A stretch of DNA of 64,000 bases from an uncultured Clostridia bacterium (GTDB lineage: Bacteria; Bacillota; Clostridia; Oscillospirales; CAG-272): contig CANRMP010000004.1 in assembly GCA_947631765.1 (NCBI GenBank), positions 104,725-168,724 of the forward strand. The letters are read 5' to 3'. The notes beneath the pieces are model-generated. The model did no database searches, was not told the origin of the DNA, and saw only the letters and a list, made by a program, of their open reading frames with translations. Positions 35,000-43,652 of this stretch are shown here, piece by piece; the first letter of the stretch is position 1, and each line of letters opens with the position of its first letter. The position numbers and the translations under genes are program-made.

Positions 35000-37201
35000 T
35001 TACTGTACTCTGAATTGAATCTCGGTGATGATGTTCGATATGAAGGATGCCATCTTGATCATAAGTCCGGAGAACAGCACCGCAACGAACATGATAACGC
35101 ACATAACAAGCACCGTTCCGAGCACCGTTATTATGTTTTTACCGAGTGAATAATCGTGTGTGACCATCGTTCCGAAGAATATGAGTAGGAACAGCCATAC
35201 CCAGCAAACGTTGAGCAGGAGTGTGACAAATCCCGATTCGGAAAGGGTCACAACATGCGTAAGCAGCGTTGCTATCGGAACGATAAGAATAATGGGAGTC
35301 AATGAATAGCAGCACGCCACAAAGATGTCCTTGAAGCTTCCTTCGCCGTCAAACAGTGTGGTAAGACACCAGTTCGAGGTCACCCACAAAAGCAGGGGCA
35401 GGAGCATTCCGGCAAGCTGTCCGATGATGCTTGCGTATCCGCCTCTCGGGTTGAAAATGAAGGACTGACCGATTGCCTGCCATGCGAATACCGCGGCGGC
35501 AACGGCAAGTATTGTGAATGCGGCTCTGAGTGACCCTCGCTTTTCGTGCTTCATATCCCAGAAGCCGTCAAACGGGTGGAAGATGACGTGGAAAGCGTAC
35601 ATCAGCTCCTCCCAATAGGTCTTCTTCTTGCCGCTTACCGCAGCCTTGGAGTTGACCTTTCCTGCATACTTAAAGAGCATTGTGATAAGCACGCAGAACA
35701 CAATGACGACAACCGGAATAATCAGAATGTACTTTTCAACCCATTCCTTTCTGACCTCGCCGAATGCGTCCGAATAACGCTCGGTGGCGTATGCGTACTT
35801 AAAGTAGCTCATCGCCTCTTCCCAGTTGCCTTGCAGGAAATATGCCTGACCGAGACCGATGTAAGCCGCGTCAAAGTTGTTGTTTCTTTGGAGTATTGCC
35901 TTCCAGTCTTCCTCGGCAAGCGAGTAAAGACGCTGGTTGTTGTGCTGAATTGCGGCAATAAGTAGGTCGCCGTATTCGGTTCTGCCGTAAACCGTGAAGC
36001 TTGCGGTCTCGCCGTCAAGGACAAGCAGCTTGTCGTTAAGATATACAAGACCCGCAATGTTTCTCAGGTTTCCGAGCTGTGAGCCCTTGTCGCCGAAGGC
36101 GAAGAGAAGCTCGCCGTCATCGTCGTAGGTGAATATCTTGGAACGCTTTTGGTCGACAATAGACCATGTGTTCTCGGGACCTATTGCCACGTCGACGATA
36201 CTTGAAGGACCTGTTGCCGAGTCATCGTATGTGACGCCGCGGAAGTTGATTTCACCTGCCGGAATGAAGAAGCCGTTTCTTCTCATTATGTCGGTTCCGG
36301 CTGTGTTGAGCTTTTTGACCGGAGCGTAGTTCTTGTCGGAGTTCTGTATAGCGTCCGCAAGAGAGCCCTCGTCTATACTGTTTGTCGTAACGTATACAAA
36401 GCCGTCGTCGTCAATTGCGATGTTGTTGTACTCTGTCGATACGTTCTGCTCCTGTTGAGCAAGCTGTTCGGCTGTCTGGAAGCGTCTCCATATAAGCTGG
36501 AGAACGCTGTAGGTAACCTTTTGCGCGCCGATGTATCCCGCAAATTCGCCTTCGGAAGAAAGGGCGATGATACCTTGGTAGGTTGTGGAGGATACAACGT
36601 AAATTCTTTCGGAAACGTCGACTGCAAGCGCTATCGGGCGGTACAGCTCGTCTTCCTCGAACACCTCGGATTCGGGCTGTTCAAGATGGCGAACATAATT
36701 GCCTTCCTCGTCGAATACTACGATTCTTGCGTTGTCGGTGTCCGCAACGTAAATGTATTTTGCACTGTAGAAGCCGTCGCCGTCGGGGTCAAGCGCTTCG
36801 TCTGTTGTGGGCTTGTTGCCCTCCCAGATAAATACGCCTCTCGGGTTCTTGAGCGAATCGTTGACGCCCTCGCTGTTGACAAACTCGGAAATTGTGAAAT
36901 GAAGCTGATAATACTCGCTCATAACAACAATTCTGTTGTTTCCGGGGTCGGCGATGTAAATATTGTTATCGCTGTCCGTTTCAATGTCTGTAGGCGAGCT
37001 GAGCGCAGTTTCAAGCCCCTTTATCTTCGGGCTGTCAACAACCTCAATAGGTGTGTAAGCGTCGGGTGAAGGGAGTGAGTCGCCCTCCATTGAATAAGTG
37101 TAGGTTCCCGCGGCGTGTACCGGAAGAACGCTTACAAGCGTGCTCGAAAGAATTACAAGGCAGGCAACAAGTGCAAAAACTCTTTTTACTGTGTTTTTCA
37201 T
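35000..37201 (-). CDS. NHL-repeat, TPR and Yip1-domain membrane fusion
   Basis: The 733-residue protein has a signal peptide (1-30), then beta-propeller NHL-type repeats (about 65-410: SPTDIETDSDNNIYIADPGNNRIVV, YIYVADTDNARIVVFDEEGNYV, SIVDVAIGPENTWSIVDQ). A short TPR-like helical hairpin follows (about 440-480: AAYIGLGQAYFLQGNWEEAMSYFKYAY), then a membrane helix near 495-515. The last ~190 residues carry five more helices of the Yip1 type. An external sensor or binding module is thus tied to a membrane bundle. It lies between two permease pairs, 11 bases after the first pair and 15 bases before the DUF5696 gene, so all belong to one system. Function unknown. Confidence 0.8.
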   Translation of the reverse strand: MKNTVKRVFALVACLVILSSTLVSVLPVHAAGTYTYSMEGDSLPSPDAYTPIEVVDSPKIKGLETALSSPTDIETDSDNNIYIADPGNNRIVVMSEYYQLHFTISEFVNSEGVNDSLKNPRGVFIWEGNKPTTDEALDPDGDGFYSAKYIYVADTDNARIVVFDEEGNYVRHLEQPESEVFEEDELYRPIALAVDVSERIYVVSSTTYQGIIALSSEGEFAGYIGAQKVTYSVLQLIWRRFQTAEQLAQQEQNVSTEYNNIAIDDDGFVYVTTNSIDEGSLADAIQNSDKNYAPVKKLNTAGTDIMRRNGFFIPAGEINFRGVTYDDSATGPSSIVDVAIGPENTWSIVDQKRSKIFTYDDDGELLFAFGDKGSQLGNLRNIAGLVYLNDKLLVLDGETASFTVYGRTEYGDLLIAAIQHNNQRLYSLAEEDWKAILQRNNNFDAAYIGLGQAYFLQGNWEEAMSYFKYAYATERYSDAFGEVRKEWVEKYILIIPVVVIVFCVLITMLFKYAGKVNSKAAVSGKKKTYWEELMYAFHVIFHPFDGFWDMKHEKRGSLRAAFTILAVAAAVFAWQAIGQSFIFNPRGGYASIIGQLAGMLLPLLLWVTSNWCLTTLFDGEGSFKDIFVACCYSLTPIILIVPIATLLTHVVTLSESGFVTLLLNVCWVWLFLLIFFGTMVTHDYSLGKNIITVLGTVLVMCVIMFVAVLFSGLMIKMASFISNIITEIQFRVQ

Positions 37202-37212
37202 TATTTACCTCC

Positions 37213-38094
37213 TTAATCTTTCATACCGGACGAGCCCATCGTCTCGATGATGTTGGACTGGGAAATGATGAACACCGCGATAGGCACTATCATCATAACC
37301 ACCGTGGAAGCAGCCGCGGCGCCCGAACGGACGATACCGCCGCTGAGTATCTGACCTATAGCGTATGCAAAGGTCTTGAGCTCTTCGGAATAGATGTAAA
37401 TCGTCGCTCCCATATTCCAAAGATCCTTAAAGGAGAACACGATAAGCGTGAGCCATGCGGGCTTAACCATCGGCATCGCTATGCGCCAGAAGGTCGTAAG
37501 CTCACGCGCGCCGTCAAGTCGCGCGGATTCGAGCACCGCGTCCGATACCGTCGAATCCATGAACTGTTTCATAAGGTAAAGACCGAGGGTCGAACCCCAT
37601 GTGGGGATTATGACCGCAAGCAGGGTGTCAACCCAGCCGAGCGCGGACATGATGATGAAGTTCGCAATCGCCGAAACGGTGGTGTGGAACATGAGCGAGA
37701 GCACGACGAGCTGGAACATCATGTTTCTGCCGGGGAACTTTATTTTCGAGAAGGCGTATGCTGCCATCGAACCGAAAAGAAGGTTTCCGAAGGTTCCGCA
37801 GACCGAGATTATAACCGTGTTGAATATGTACCTTGAGAAAGGCACCCAAGCCGTGTTCATAAGTCTGAACAGGTCAGTGAAGTTTTTCAGCGTGGGAGAC
37901 ACCACGTAAAACTTCGGGGGGTATGCCCAAAGCTCGTCAAGAGGCTTTAAGGACTGCATTATGGTATACAGCATCGGCAGGAACATGAATATTCCCATGA
38001 GTATGAGGAAGAAGGATATTCCCGCGTCTCCTCCTCTCGAACGGTTAAGGACAACGCGATGTTTTCTTGTTCTTAATTTCTGTACTTTTGCCAT
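37213..38094 (-). CDS. carbohydrate ABC permease, MalG-like (first pair)
   Basis: The 293-residue protein starts MAKVQKLRTRKHRVVLNRS, with a basic head, then six helices. The EAA motif is DAVLESARLDGARELTTFWRIAMP. I chose the ATG at 38094, which follows the stop of the upstream gene by one base, rather than a longer frame reaching 38145 that would overlap it. The ribosome site AAGGTGG lies about ten bases upstream inside the previous gene, so translation is coupled. It pairs with the permease at 38096-39061. Confidence 0.9.
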   Translation of the reverse strand: MAKVQKLRTRKHRVVLNRSRGGDAGISFFLILMGIFMFLPMLYTIMQSLKPLDELWAYPPKFYVVSPTLKNFTDLFRLMNTAWVPFSRYIFNTVIISVCGTFGNLLFGSMAAYAFSKIKFPGRNMMFQLVVLSLMFHTTVSAIANFIIMSALGWVDTLLAVIIPTWGSTLGLYLMKQFMDSTVSDAVLESARLDGARELTTFWRIAMPMVKPAWLTLIVFSFKDLWNMGATIYIYSEELKTFAYAIGQILSGGIVRSGAAAASTVVMMIVPIAVFIISQSNIIETMGSSGMKD

Positions 38095-38095
38095 T

Positions 38096-39061
38096 TTATT
38101 GTCCCACCTTCGATAAGAGTTTATTGACAAGGAAGTTCGCGCCAATCATTATGACAAACAGTACCGTGGCTATTGCCGAAGCGTAACCTATCTCGTACCT
38201 CGCACCTCCGTAGTCACCCAGATGGTGTGTTATCGTCCATGCACAGTAGTCAACCGACGGGTTGCCGGCAAGTGCGTCCACTATGCCGCCGAAGCCGAAG
38301 GAGCCGGTTATTGCAAGGATGGCACCGAACATGAGCTGAGGCTTCATGTAGGGCAAAGTGATGTACCAAAGCTCCTGCCAACGGTTTTTGACTCCGTCCA
38401 CCGCGCCCGCCTCGTAAAGCGAAACGTCCACGATTTGAAGACCCGCGATAAAGGACAGGAACGCGGTACCAAGCGACGTCCAAAGCGCAACCACTATACA
38501 AAGCGGCATGACGTAGGTTGCATCCTGGAAGAAGGCTATCGGCGTATCTATAATTTCAAGATACAGGAGCATTGAGTTTACGTATCCGTATGCGTCGGAA
38601 GAAAAGGCAACCGACCAAATAAGGTATACCGAACCCGCAATGTTGGGGGCGTAGAAGACAAGCGTTACAAGTGCGCGAATCTTCGGGGGAAGCTCGTTTA
38701 TAAACCATGCGACCACGAAGGAAAGCAGGTAGGAAACAGGTCCCGTTACCGCCGCAAATATAAGTGTATTCTGACATGCTATGATAAATATATCGTCTTC
38801 AAGGAAAAGCCTGATATAGTTGTCCGCGCCGATGAATATGGGCGGCTCGAGCATGTTGAAGGATGTAAAGCTGAGCACCAGTGACACAACCACCGGGATA
38901 ATGGTGAAAAGAAGGAATATAACGTAGTATGGCAGAAGCATGAGGTACGCCACGTAGTTGCGCTTCATTTCCTTCAGAGTCCATCTCAGCATTGACATGT
39001 CTTTTCTGGAAACGGCTTTTTTTACCGTCTCTGATTTTTTAACTGCCGTATTGTCTGACAA
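38096..39061 (-). CDS. carbohydrate ABC permease, MalF-like (first pair)
   Basis: The 322-residue protein has a charged head (about 1-40), six helices beginning VAYLMLLPYYVIFLLFTIIPVVVSLVL, and the EAA motif VSLYEAGAVDGVKNRWQELWYITLP. There is no ATG near the start; TTG codons at 39067 and 39061 are both possible. The one at 39061 has GGAGAGG at a seven-base distance and is favoured. An 11-bp stem-loop in the gap upstream of this gene separates it from the binding-protein gene. Confidence 0.88.
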   Translation of the reverse strand: MSDNTAVKKSETVKKAVSRKDMSMLRWTLKEMKRNYVAYLMLLPYYVIFLLFTIIPVVVSLVLSFTSFNMLEPPIFIGADNYIRLFLEDDIFIIACQNTLIFAAVTGPVSYLLSFVVAWFINELPPKIRALVTLVFYAPNIAGSVYLIWSVAFSSDAYGYVNSMLLYLEIIDTPIAFFQDATYVMPLCIVVALWTSLGTAFLSFIAGLQIVDVSLYEAGAVDGVKNRWQELWYITLPYMKPQLMFGAILAITGSFGFGGIVDALAGNPSVDYCAWTITHHLGDYGGARYEIGYASAIATVLFVIMIGANFLVNKLLSKVGQ

Positions 39062-39097
39062 TTGCAATCCTCTCCTTACTTTGATGATTTTTAGGGA

Positions 39098-39125
39098 GCC
39101 GCGCCGGCTTTGCCGCCGGCACGGC
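39098..39125 (-). promoter_or_regulatory. strong intercistronic stem-loop between binding-protein and permease genes
   Basis: On the minus strand, GCCGTGCCGGC pairs perfectly (one G-U) with GCCGGCGCGGC around a GGCAAA loop. It is followed by TCCCTAAAAATC, not a T run, so it is a poor terminator. In other sugar ABC operons such stems protect the binding-protein mRNA from 3' decay and lower permease output relative to the binding protein. Confidence 0.65.
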
Positions 39126-39157
39126 AGGTATCGCTTTTTCTTTGAGAAAGCTCATTC

Positions 39158-42100
39158 TCATTCGTTTGCGCTGTAGGATATATCCGAGAAGGAAAGTCCG
39201 AATTCCTTTCTCTTTCTCGTAAGCTCCTTGTTGATTTCGGTTACATAATCAAGGAGCGAGTCGGTAGGATCCGCATTGTTGTTGTAAACCGCAAGGAATG
39301 CAAAGCCCACGTAACGGCCTATAATATATCCGCCGGGATACTCACGAACCGCAGAAAGATTTGTAAACTGGCTCATAAGGTTTGTATACTCGCTGGTAGT
39401 CCATGAAAGGGATGCAAGCGCCTCGACGTTTGCGGTGTTATGCTTTGACACCGAGCCGAGCAGTGCGGTCAACTCGTTGGCGTATGCCGACTGGTTCTGC
39501 GCGCCGACGTACCACTTTATGTACTTCCAAGCGTTCTCTGTCTGTTCGGCGGTTCTGTGCTCGTCGTGAAGCATGATAAGCGCGGATACACCGGACACCG
39601 AGGTGTTGTTTATCGGAGTCATAGTTCCGTCCTCCGCCATCTCCTGATAGCCGGGCAGCGGAACAAATTCCCAAAGTCCCTTAATCTCGGTAGCGTAAAC
39701 GCTCAGCTGAGTGTAGGTACCGTAGTCCATGATTCCGAGCGGCATTTCGCCGGTTCTGAATCTGTTCTCAAAGCTGTATGTGTAGGGAGTTCTGTACTGC
39801 GAGAAGAATCTGCACATGTATGAGAAGGCGTTGAGCGCCGTGTCATAGTACTCTGTTCCCTGAGTGAAGGCGATTGATTTACCGTTGTCGGAGTAAAGCT
39901 GTCCGCCCATTTGATAAAGGAAGAGATTGAGTCCGCCCAGCGAGTTGGGAAGAGCTACTTCCATGTTGTTTCTCTGCAGGGTCGGGATTATGTCGATAAG
40001 CTCCTGCCAGGTCTTCGGAGGCTCAAGTCCGAGCTGCTGGAAGACGTCTGCGCGGTAGAACATCATCGAGAAGGACTGAGTTTCGGGAACGCCGTAAAGA
40101 ATGACCTCGTTGCGCCCGTCCTCATATTCTGCAAACAGCTCGAGCGGCTCGATGGCGGCTCTTGTGAAGTACGCGCCCGAGAAGGTGCCGTCGCTGTTAA
40201 AGTTGATACCCGAGAAGCCGTTTATGCTGTCGTAGCTTCCGAACACCTCGGTAAGCCCGTCGAACATGTACTGTCCGCTTGCCTCGTCGTATTTGTAAGC
40301 CTGGTCCTGCTCGGTTTTCTGTTCCTTAATATTAAGAGGAACAACCGCGCTTCTTATTGCCCAGTTGATAACGTCGCCCGCTCCGTGTCCCATTGAGACA
40401 TCGGGTCCGACGCCCGCAAGAACGGACGGAAGCAGTGCGCCGCCGGCAACAAGCTTAAATTCGATACTTACGCCGGGGTTGTTGGCGTTAAAGTCGGAGT
40501 TTATAAGGTTTCTGATTATCTGAGCCTGGTCACGTCCGAGCGTAGTCCAAACCTCGACCACGTTTTCGTCCTTAACGACCTCCATAGCGCCCAGTGTGTT
40601 GTAATCCGCGGTGAAGGAGCGGATAAACTGGATTATCTCAAACCATATGCTCTGGAAGAAATTGTCCTTTGCCCTGTGCTCCTTTGCGACATCCACGCTT
40701 GTGGGCTCTGCCACAATGTAATCTATCTGGAGCGGCTGGTACTTCGCTTCCTGGAGCCATGTTCCGAGGGTACCCATATTTTCCTTAAGGTTGTTTAGGT
40801 TCTTTGCGATATTGCTTTCCTTTGAACCCATTCTTTCAAGAAGAAGGGCGATTTTTTCAAGGGTTGCGATATTCGAACCGGTTGTTCCCGTCATCTTCTC
40901 GATGTCGGTAGCCACGTCATAAAGCTCCTTAGACTGTATAAGCAGCTGGTCGATATCATCGGGCATTATGCGGTAGAAGCCGTAGTCACGGTTGGCGTCG
41001 GGCTCGGAGCCTGTGATCATGAGGATTTTAAGATAGACCTCGTTGACGGTTGTCATGGTCTCCTCGACTCTGCGGAGTATCTGCGCCATGTTACCGAGCG
41101 ATGCGTGAAGCTCAAGGTAGTTGTCGCCCGCCTCGAAATAGAACATGAAGGTTGTGGTTCCGTCTCCTATTGAGGTGGTCTGCCAGTCGTCGCTGTAGTT
41201 GAACTGAGCGTACTGCGCTTCGTTAAACGGTATCTCGGCGTTCTGACCTGCGGCAATCATGCTTGCCGTTGCTATCTTTATTGTTCTTGAAGAGAATGTA
41301 CCTTGGTTGGTGCTCTGCTTAAAGCGGAGAGTAACCTTATAAAATCCGCTCTCCTTGACGTTTACGGTGTATCTCACCCACTGACCGACCGTGCGCCACT
41401 TTTCGCCGCCGTCTCCGCCTATTGTATTAAGGTAGATTTGAGAGGCGTCCTGCGGCTCGGTTATATAGCTTGTTCTGTCGTTGGTCGCGTATATTGTGTT
41501 CTCGGAGGTTGCGGAGGGGTATTCGCCCTGAACCTTCACCGAACCGTTTGTGACCTCGCCGGCGCCCTGTGACTTCCAGTACTCGACGTACGATTCGTAC
41601 GACTGATAAGGCACATAGGGGAGAATCTCGATGGAGCCTATAACCATCGACTCGCGCTGAGCTTCAAGCTGAATTGTGTTTTCGCCTTCATTGAAATGGA
41701 AGCGAAGCGCGTCGATCCAGTAGCCTGTGGAGTCGGTGCAGAAATAAGTCGACCATTCGGGAGCCTGAACCTTATCGGTCTTTATTTCGTTTCCGTTGAT
41801 ATCGTTTTTGTAAACCGGATACTTTGTGCAGCCTTCGATTTTCGACTCGTCGACAGTCTCGCCGGTCTTGACAAATTCCATCTTGCCGGCGTCCGTGATG
41901 TTGAGCTCAAGAACATTTCCGTCCTCGTCAACGTAAGGATAGACGATTTCACCGCCGTTTTGGTACTTGGAAATAAGTCTGCCCTCGGCGTCTGTCTGGA
42001 AGCTGTCCTGCTTGTCTGTCCAGGTTTTTGTGAGAGTGAAGAAACGCGCCTCGTAAAAAGGAACCTTTCCGTTTATGTAGAGGGTACGCTCGATTGAGGT

Positions 42101-42517
42101 TGTCTTCGAGGTCTCCTCGGCAACGGAATAGTATCTGATTTTGATGGCGTACATTCCGTCGGCGGGAACGTTAATGGTCCAGCCGACAACACCGCTTGCG
42201 GGAAGGTAAAGACCCTTGACCCCTTCGTATTCGACGGCTTTTACACCCTCTGCGTCCGTCAGCTCTTCGTTGTAGGCGACAATGTCGTCTCCCTCAAGAA
42301 CCGCTGACTCCGTTCCGTCGGGAATGTTTCTCGTCTGCTCGATGTAGTCGCTGTAAGAGCTGAGGTTGAGCAGCTCGGCAAGCGACTGCGTCACGTACGA
42401 ATCCCCGCTGCTGCTGTCCGCGGCGGCGCTTATTCCGCCCGGCACGACGACCATCAGAACGGCAAGAAGAGCAGCAAGAAATCGGGTAGGCAATTTTGCT
42501 TTGTTTGATTGGTACAT
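39158..42517 (-). CDS. giant secreted solute-binding protein of a sugar ABC transporter
   Basis: The 1119-residue product is more than twice the usual size. It has a signal peptide (about 1-32, ending GISAAA) with no lipobox Cys. Residues 35-560 hold two or more beta-rich domains resembling carbohydrate-binding modules (GVVGWTINVPADGMYAIKIRYYS..., and WVRYTVNVKESGFYKVTLRFKQSTNQGTFSSRTIKI). The last ~500 residues are a family-1 extracellular sugar-binding domain: VEVWTTLGRDQAQIIRNLINSDFNANNPGVSIEFKLV, LLPSVLAGVGPDVSMGHGAGDVINWA, YRADVFQQLGLEPPKTWQELIDII. It is the first gene of the operon. How it stays at the cell surface is not visible. Confidence 0.83.
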   Translation of the reverse strand: MYQSNKAKLPTRFLAALLAVLMVVVPGGISAAADSSSGDSYVTQSLAELLNLSSYSDYIEQTRNIPDGTESAVLEGDDIVAYNEELTDAEGVKAVEYEGVKGLYLPASGVVGWTINVPADGMYAIKIRYYSVAEETSKTTSIERTLYINGKVPFYEARFFTLTKTWTDKQDSFQTDAEGRLISKYQNGGEIVYPYVDEDGNVLELNITDAGKMEFVKTGETVDESKIEGCTKYPVYKNDINGNEIKTDKVQAPEWSTYFCTDSTGYWIDALRFHFNEGENTIQLEAQRESMVIGSIEILPYVPYQSYESYVEYWKSQGAGEVTNGSVKVQGEYPSATSENTIYATNDRTSYITEPQDASQIYLNTIGGDGGEKWRTVGQWVRYTVNVKESGFYKVTLRFKQSTNQGTFSSRTIKIATASMIAAGQNAEIPFNEAQYAQFNYSDDWQTTSIGDGTTTFMFYFEAGDNYLELHASLGNMAQILRRVEETMTTVNEVYLKILMITGSEPDANRDYGFYRIMPDDIDQLLIQSKELYDVATDIEKMTGTTGSNIATLEKIALLLERMGSKESNIAKNLNNLKENMGTLGTWLQEAKYQPLQIDYIVAEPTSVDVAKEHRAKDNFFQSIWFEIIQFIRSFTADYNTLGAMEVVKDENVVEVWTTLGRDQAQIIRNLINSDFNANNPGVSIEFKLVAGGALLPSVLAGVGPDVSMGHGAGDVINWAIRSAVVPLNIKEQKTEQDQAYKYDEASGQYMFDGLTEVFGSYDSINGFSGINFNSDGTFSGAYFTRAAIEPLELFAEYEDGRNEVILYGVPETQSFSMMFYRADVFQQLGLEPPKTWQELIDIIPTLQRNNMEVALPNSLGGLNLFLYQMGGQLYSDNGKSIAFTQGTEYYDTALNAFSYMCRFFSQYRTPYTYSFENRFRTGEMPLGIMDYGTYTQLSVYATEIKGLWEFVPLPGYQEMAEDGTMTPINNTSVSGVSALIMLHDEHRTAEQTENAWKYIKWYVGAQNQSAYANELTALLGSVSKHNTANVEALASLSWTTSEYTNLMSQFTNLSAVREYPGGYIIGRYVGFAFLAVYNNNADPTDSLLDYVTEINKELTRKRKEFGLSFSDISYSANE

Positions 42518-42750
42518 TTGCTTTCCTCCTAAAAAATTACCTTACTGAAGTAATGACTAAAAACTCGGGGCGGCGCAGCCGCGCCCGCCGGAGTGCAATG
42601 GTTCTGCCACGCTTGACAGCTTCTTGTATCTGCCGGATACTCGGCGGCGACTCTTATAATAGGCCTGTCGGGATGAAGAAGCCCGTCGGGGCAGAGCGCG
42701 CCGATTTTTCTTTACCTGTAAATCATATCATATGTAAGAAAAAAAGTCAA
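42518..42750 (-). promoter_or_regulatory. promoter and leader with an attenuator-like hairpin before the sugar ABC operon
   Basis: On the minus strand, TTGACT (42750-42745) and TATGAT (42727-42722) have a 17-base spacer. The leader of about 195 bases ends in a 9-bp GC hairpin (42587-42566, one bulge) followed by AGTTTTTAG, the shape of an intrinsic terminator. The ribosome site AGGAGGAAAG lies seven bases before the ATG at 42517. A leader hairpin of this shape suggests conditional termination, perhaps by an antiterminator; I did not match a known riboswitch. Confidence 0.6.
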
Positions 42751-43174
42751 GTGCGCTCTCGCCCGCAAAAAATTGCGTCCGCCCGTTTTTTCGAAAGGAA
42801 TGACGGGTAATTTTTTCTTTCTTTTTTTCCAAAAGAATATTTTTTCACACGGTTCCTTGTGTCTCTGAATTTTAGGGGATTTTGAGGGTAAACTGATGTA
42901 AATTGAATTTACCCTAAAAAATCGGCTGTTTAAGCGGATTTTTTAGAAATTTGATTTTGCGGCGCAGGAGAGGTTTGCGTTCTTTTAAATTGTTGAGGTA
43001 AATATAAATTACTCTTTGCCCGATTTTGGCGATAAATCCCGCCTTTAAATTAATTGTGAAAAGTGCACAAATTTAGCCCTTCGATTTTTACGATTAGTGA
43101 AATTGCACAAAATTCATAACCGCGTTATATTTTTTTAATAATGTTCCGCTTTTTTGTTAAATTTTATTTTGTTC
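42751..43174. other. non-coding stretch between two divergent promoters
   Basis: This AT-rich gap has no credible gene. One inverted repeat is clear: AGGGTAAA (42885-42892) with TTTACCCT (42908-42915). No T run directly follows it on either strand, so it is more like a protein-binding site than a terminator. Two similar GTGCACAAA / TTGCACAAA words occur near 43067 and 43103. I see nothing else. Confidence 0.5.
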
Positions 43175-43224
43175 TTGACATTCATTATGTTATGTGTTAT
43201 ACTTCATTTACGAACATATGTTCG
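43175..43224 (+). promoter_or_regulatory. sigma-A promoter with a perfect LexA box
   Basis: TTGACA (43175-43180), a 17-base spacer and TATACT (43198-43203) form a strong promoter. Seven bases after the -10 box lies the 14-base palindrome CGAACATATGTTCG (43211-43224), which matches the Bacillota LexA/DinR site (GAAC-N4-GTTC, extended by C and G). A repressor bound there would cover the transcription start, so the downstream gene should be induced by DNA damage. Confidence 0.85.
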
Positions 43225-43259
43225 CTTTTGCCGTATTTGACCGAAAGGAGAGGTAATGT

Positions 43260-43604
43260 ATGAATAATTGGATCACATATTTTGAAGCCTATCGGAGCAA
43301 CAGGCTCCTTTACGACAGGCTTAAAAAGCAGGGCGCCTCCAAAGCCCACGACCTTGAAGGCTCAAACGCCCTTGAAAAGCTCGAAGAGGAGCTTCTTACC
43401 GCAGAAAAGAATTTAGAGCGCTATATCGGGGAGACCGACAGTCCGAGAGAGGCGGCAAGGCGGGCGGACGAAAAGCTTTTTCTTTCATATCGCTATATTT
43501 ACGGGCTCTCAATGACCGAGACCGCGCGCGCCATGTCCGTCAGCCGAGACACCCTTTACCGCATCCGCCGCAGAGTGCTTTCCAAGAGCTTCCCTTTCGC
43601 TTAA
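43260..43604 (+). CDS. small helix-turn-helix protein under SOS control
   Basis: The 114-residue protein has a charged helical N-terminal part (about 25-80, EKLEEELLTAEKNLERYIGE) and a C-terminal HTH like sigma-factor region 4 (about 82-108: LSYRYIYGLSMTETARAMSVSRDTLYRIRRRVL). It resembles short phage-like transcription regulators of the RinA/ArpU style, but no phage genes surround it. The ATG at 43260 is set by AAAGGAGAGG about eight bases upstream; an overlapping ATG four bases before it hits a stop at once. The LexA box in its promoter is the only functional clue. I do not know its targets. Confidence 0.75.
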   Translation: MNNWITYFEAYRSNRLLYDRLKKQGASKAHDLEGSNALEKLEEELLTAEKNLERYIGETDSPREAARRADEKLFLSYRYIYGLSMTETARAMSVSRDTLYRIRRRVLSKSFPFA

Positions 43605-43652
43605 GTTTTTAAAATTATTTTTTCTTTTTTGCATTATTTTCTTATTTTTTGT

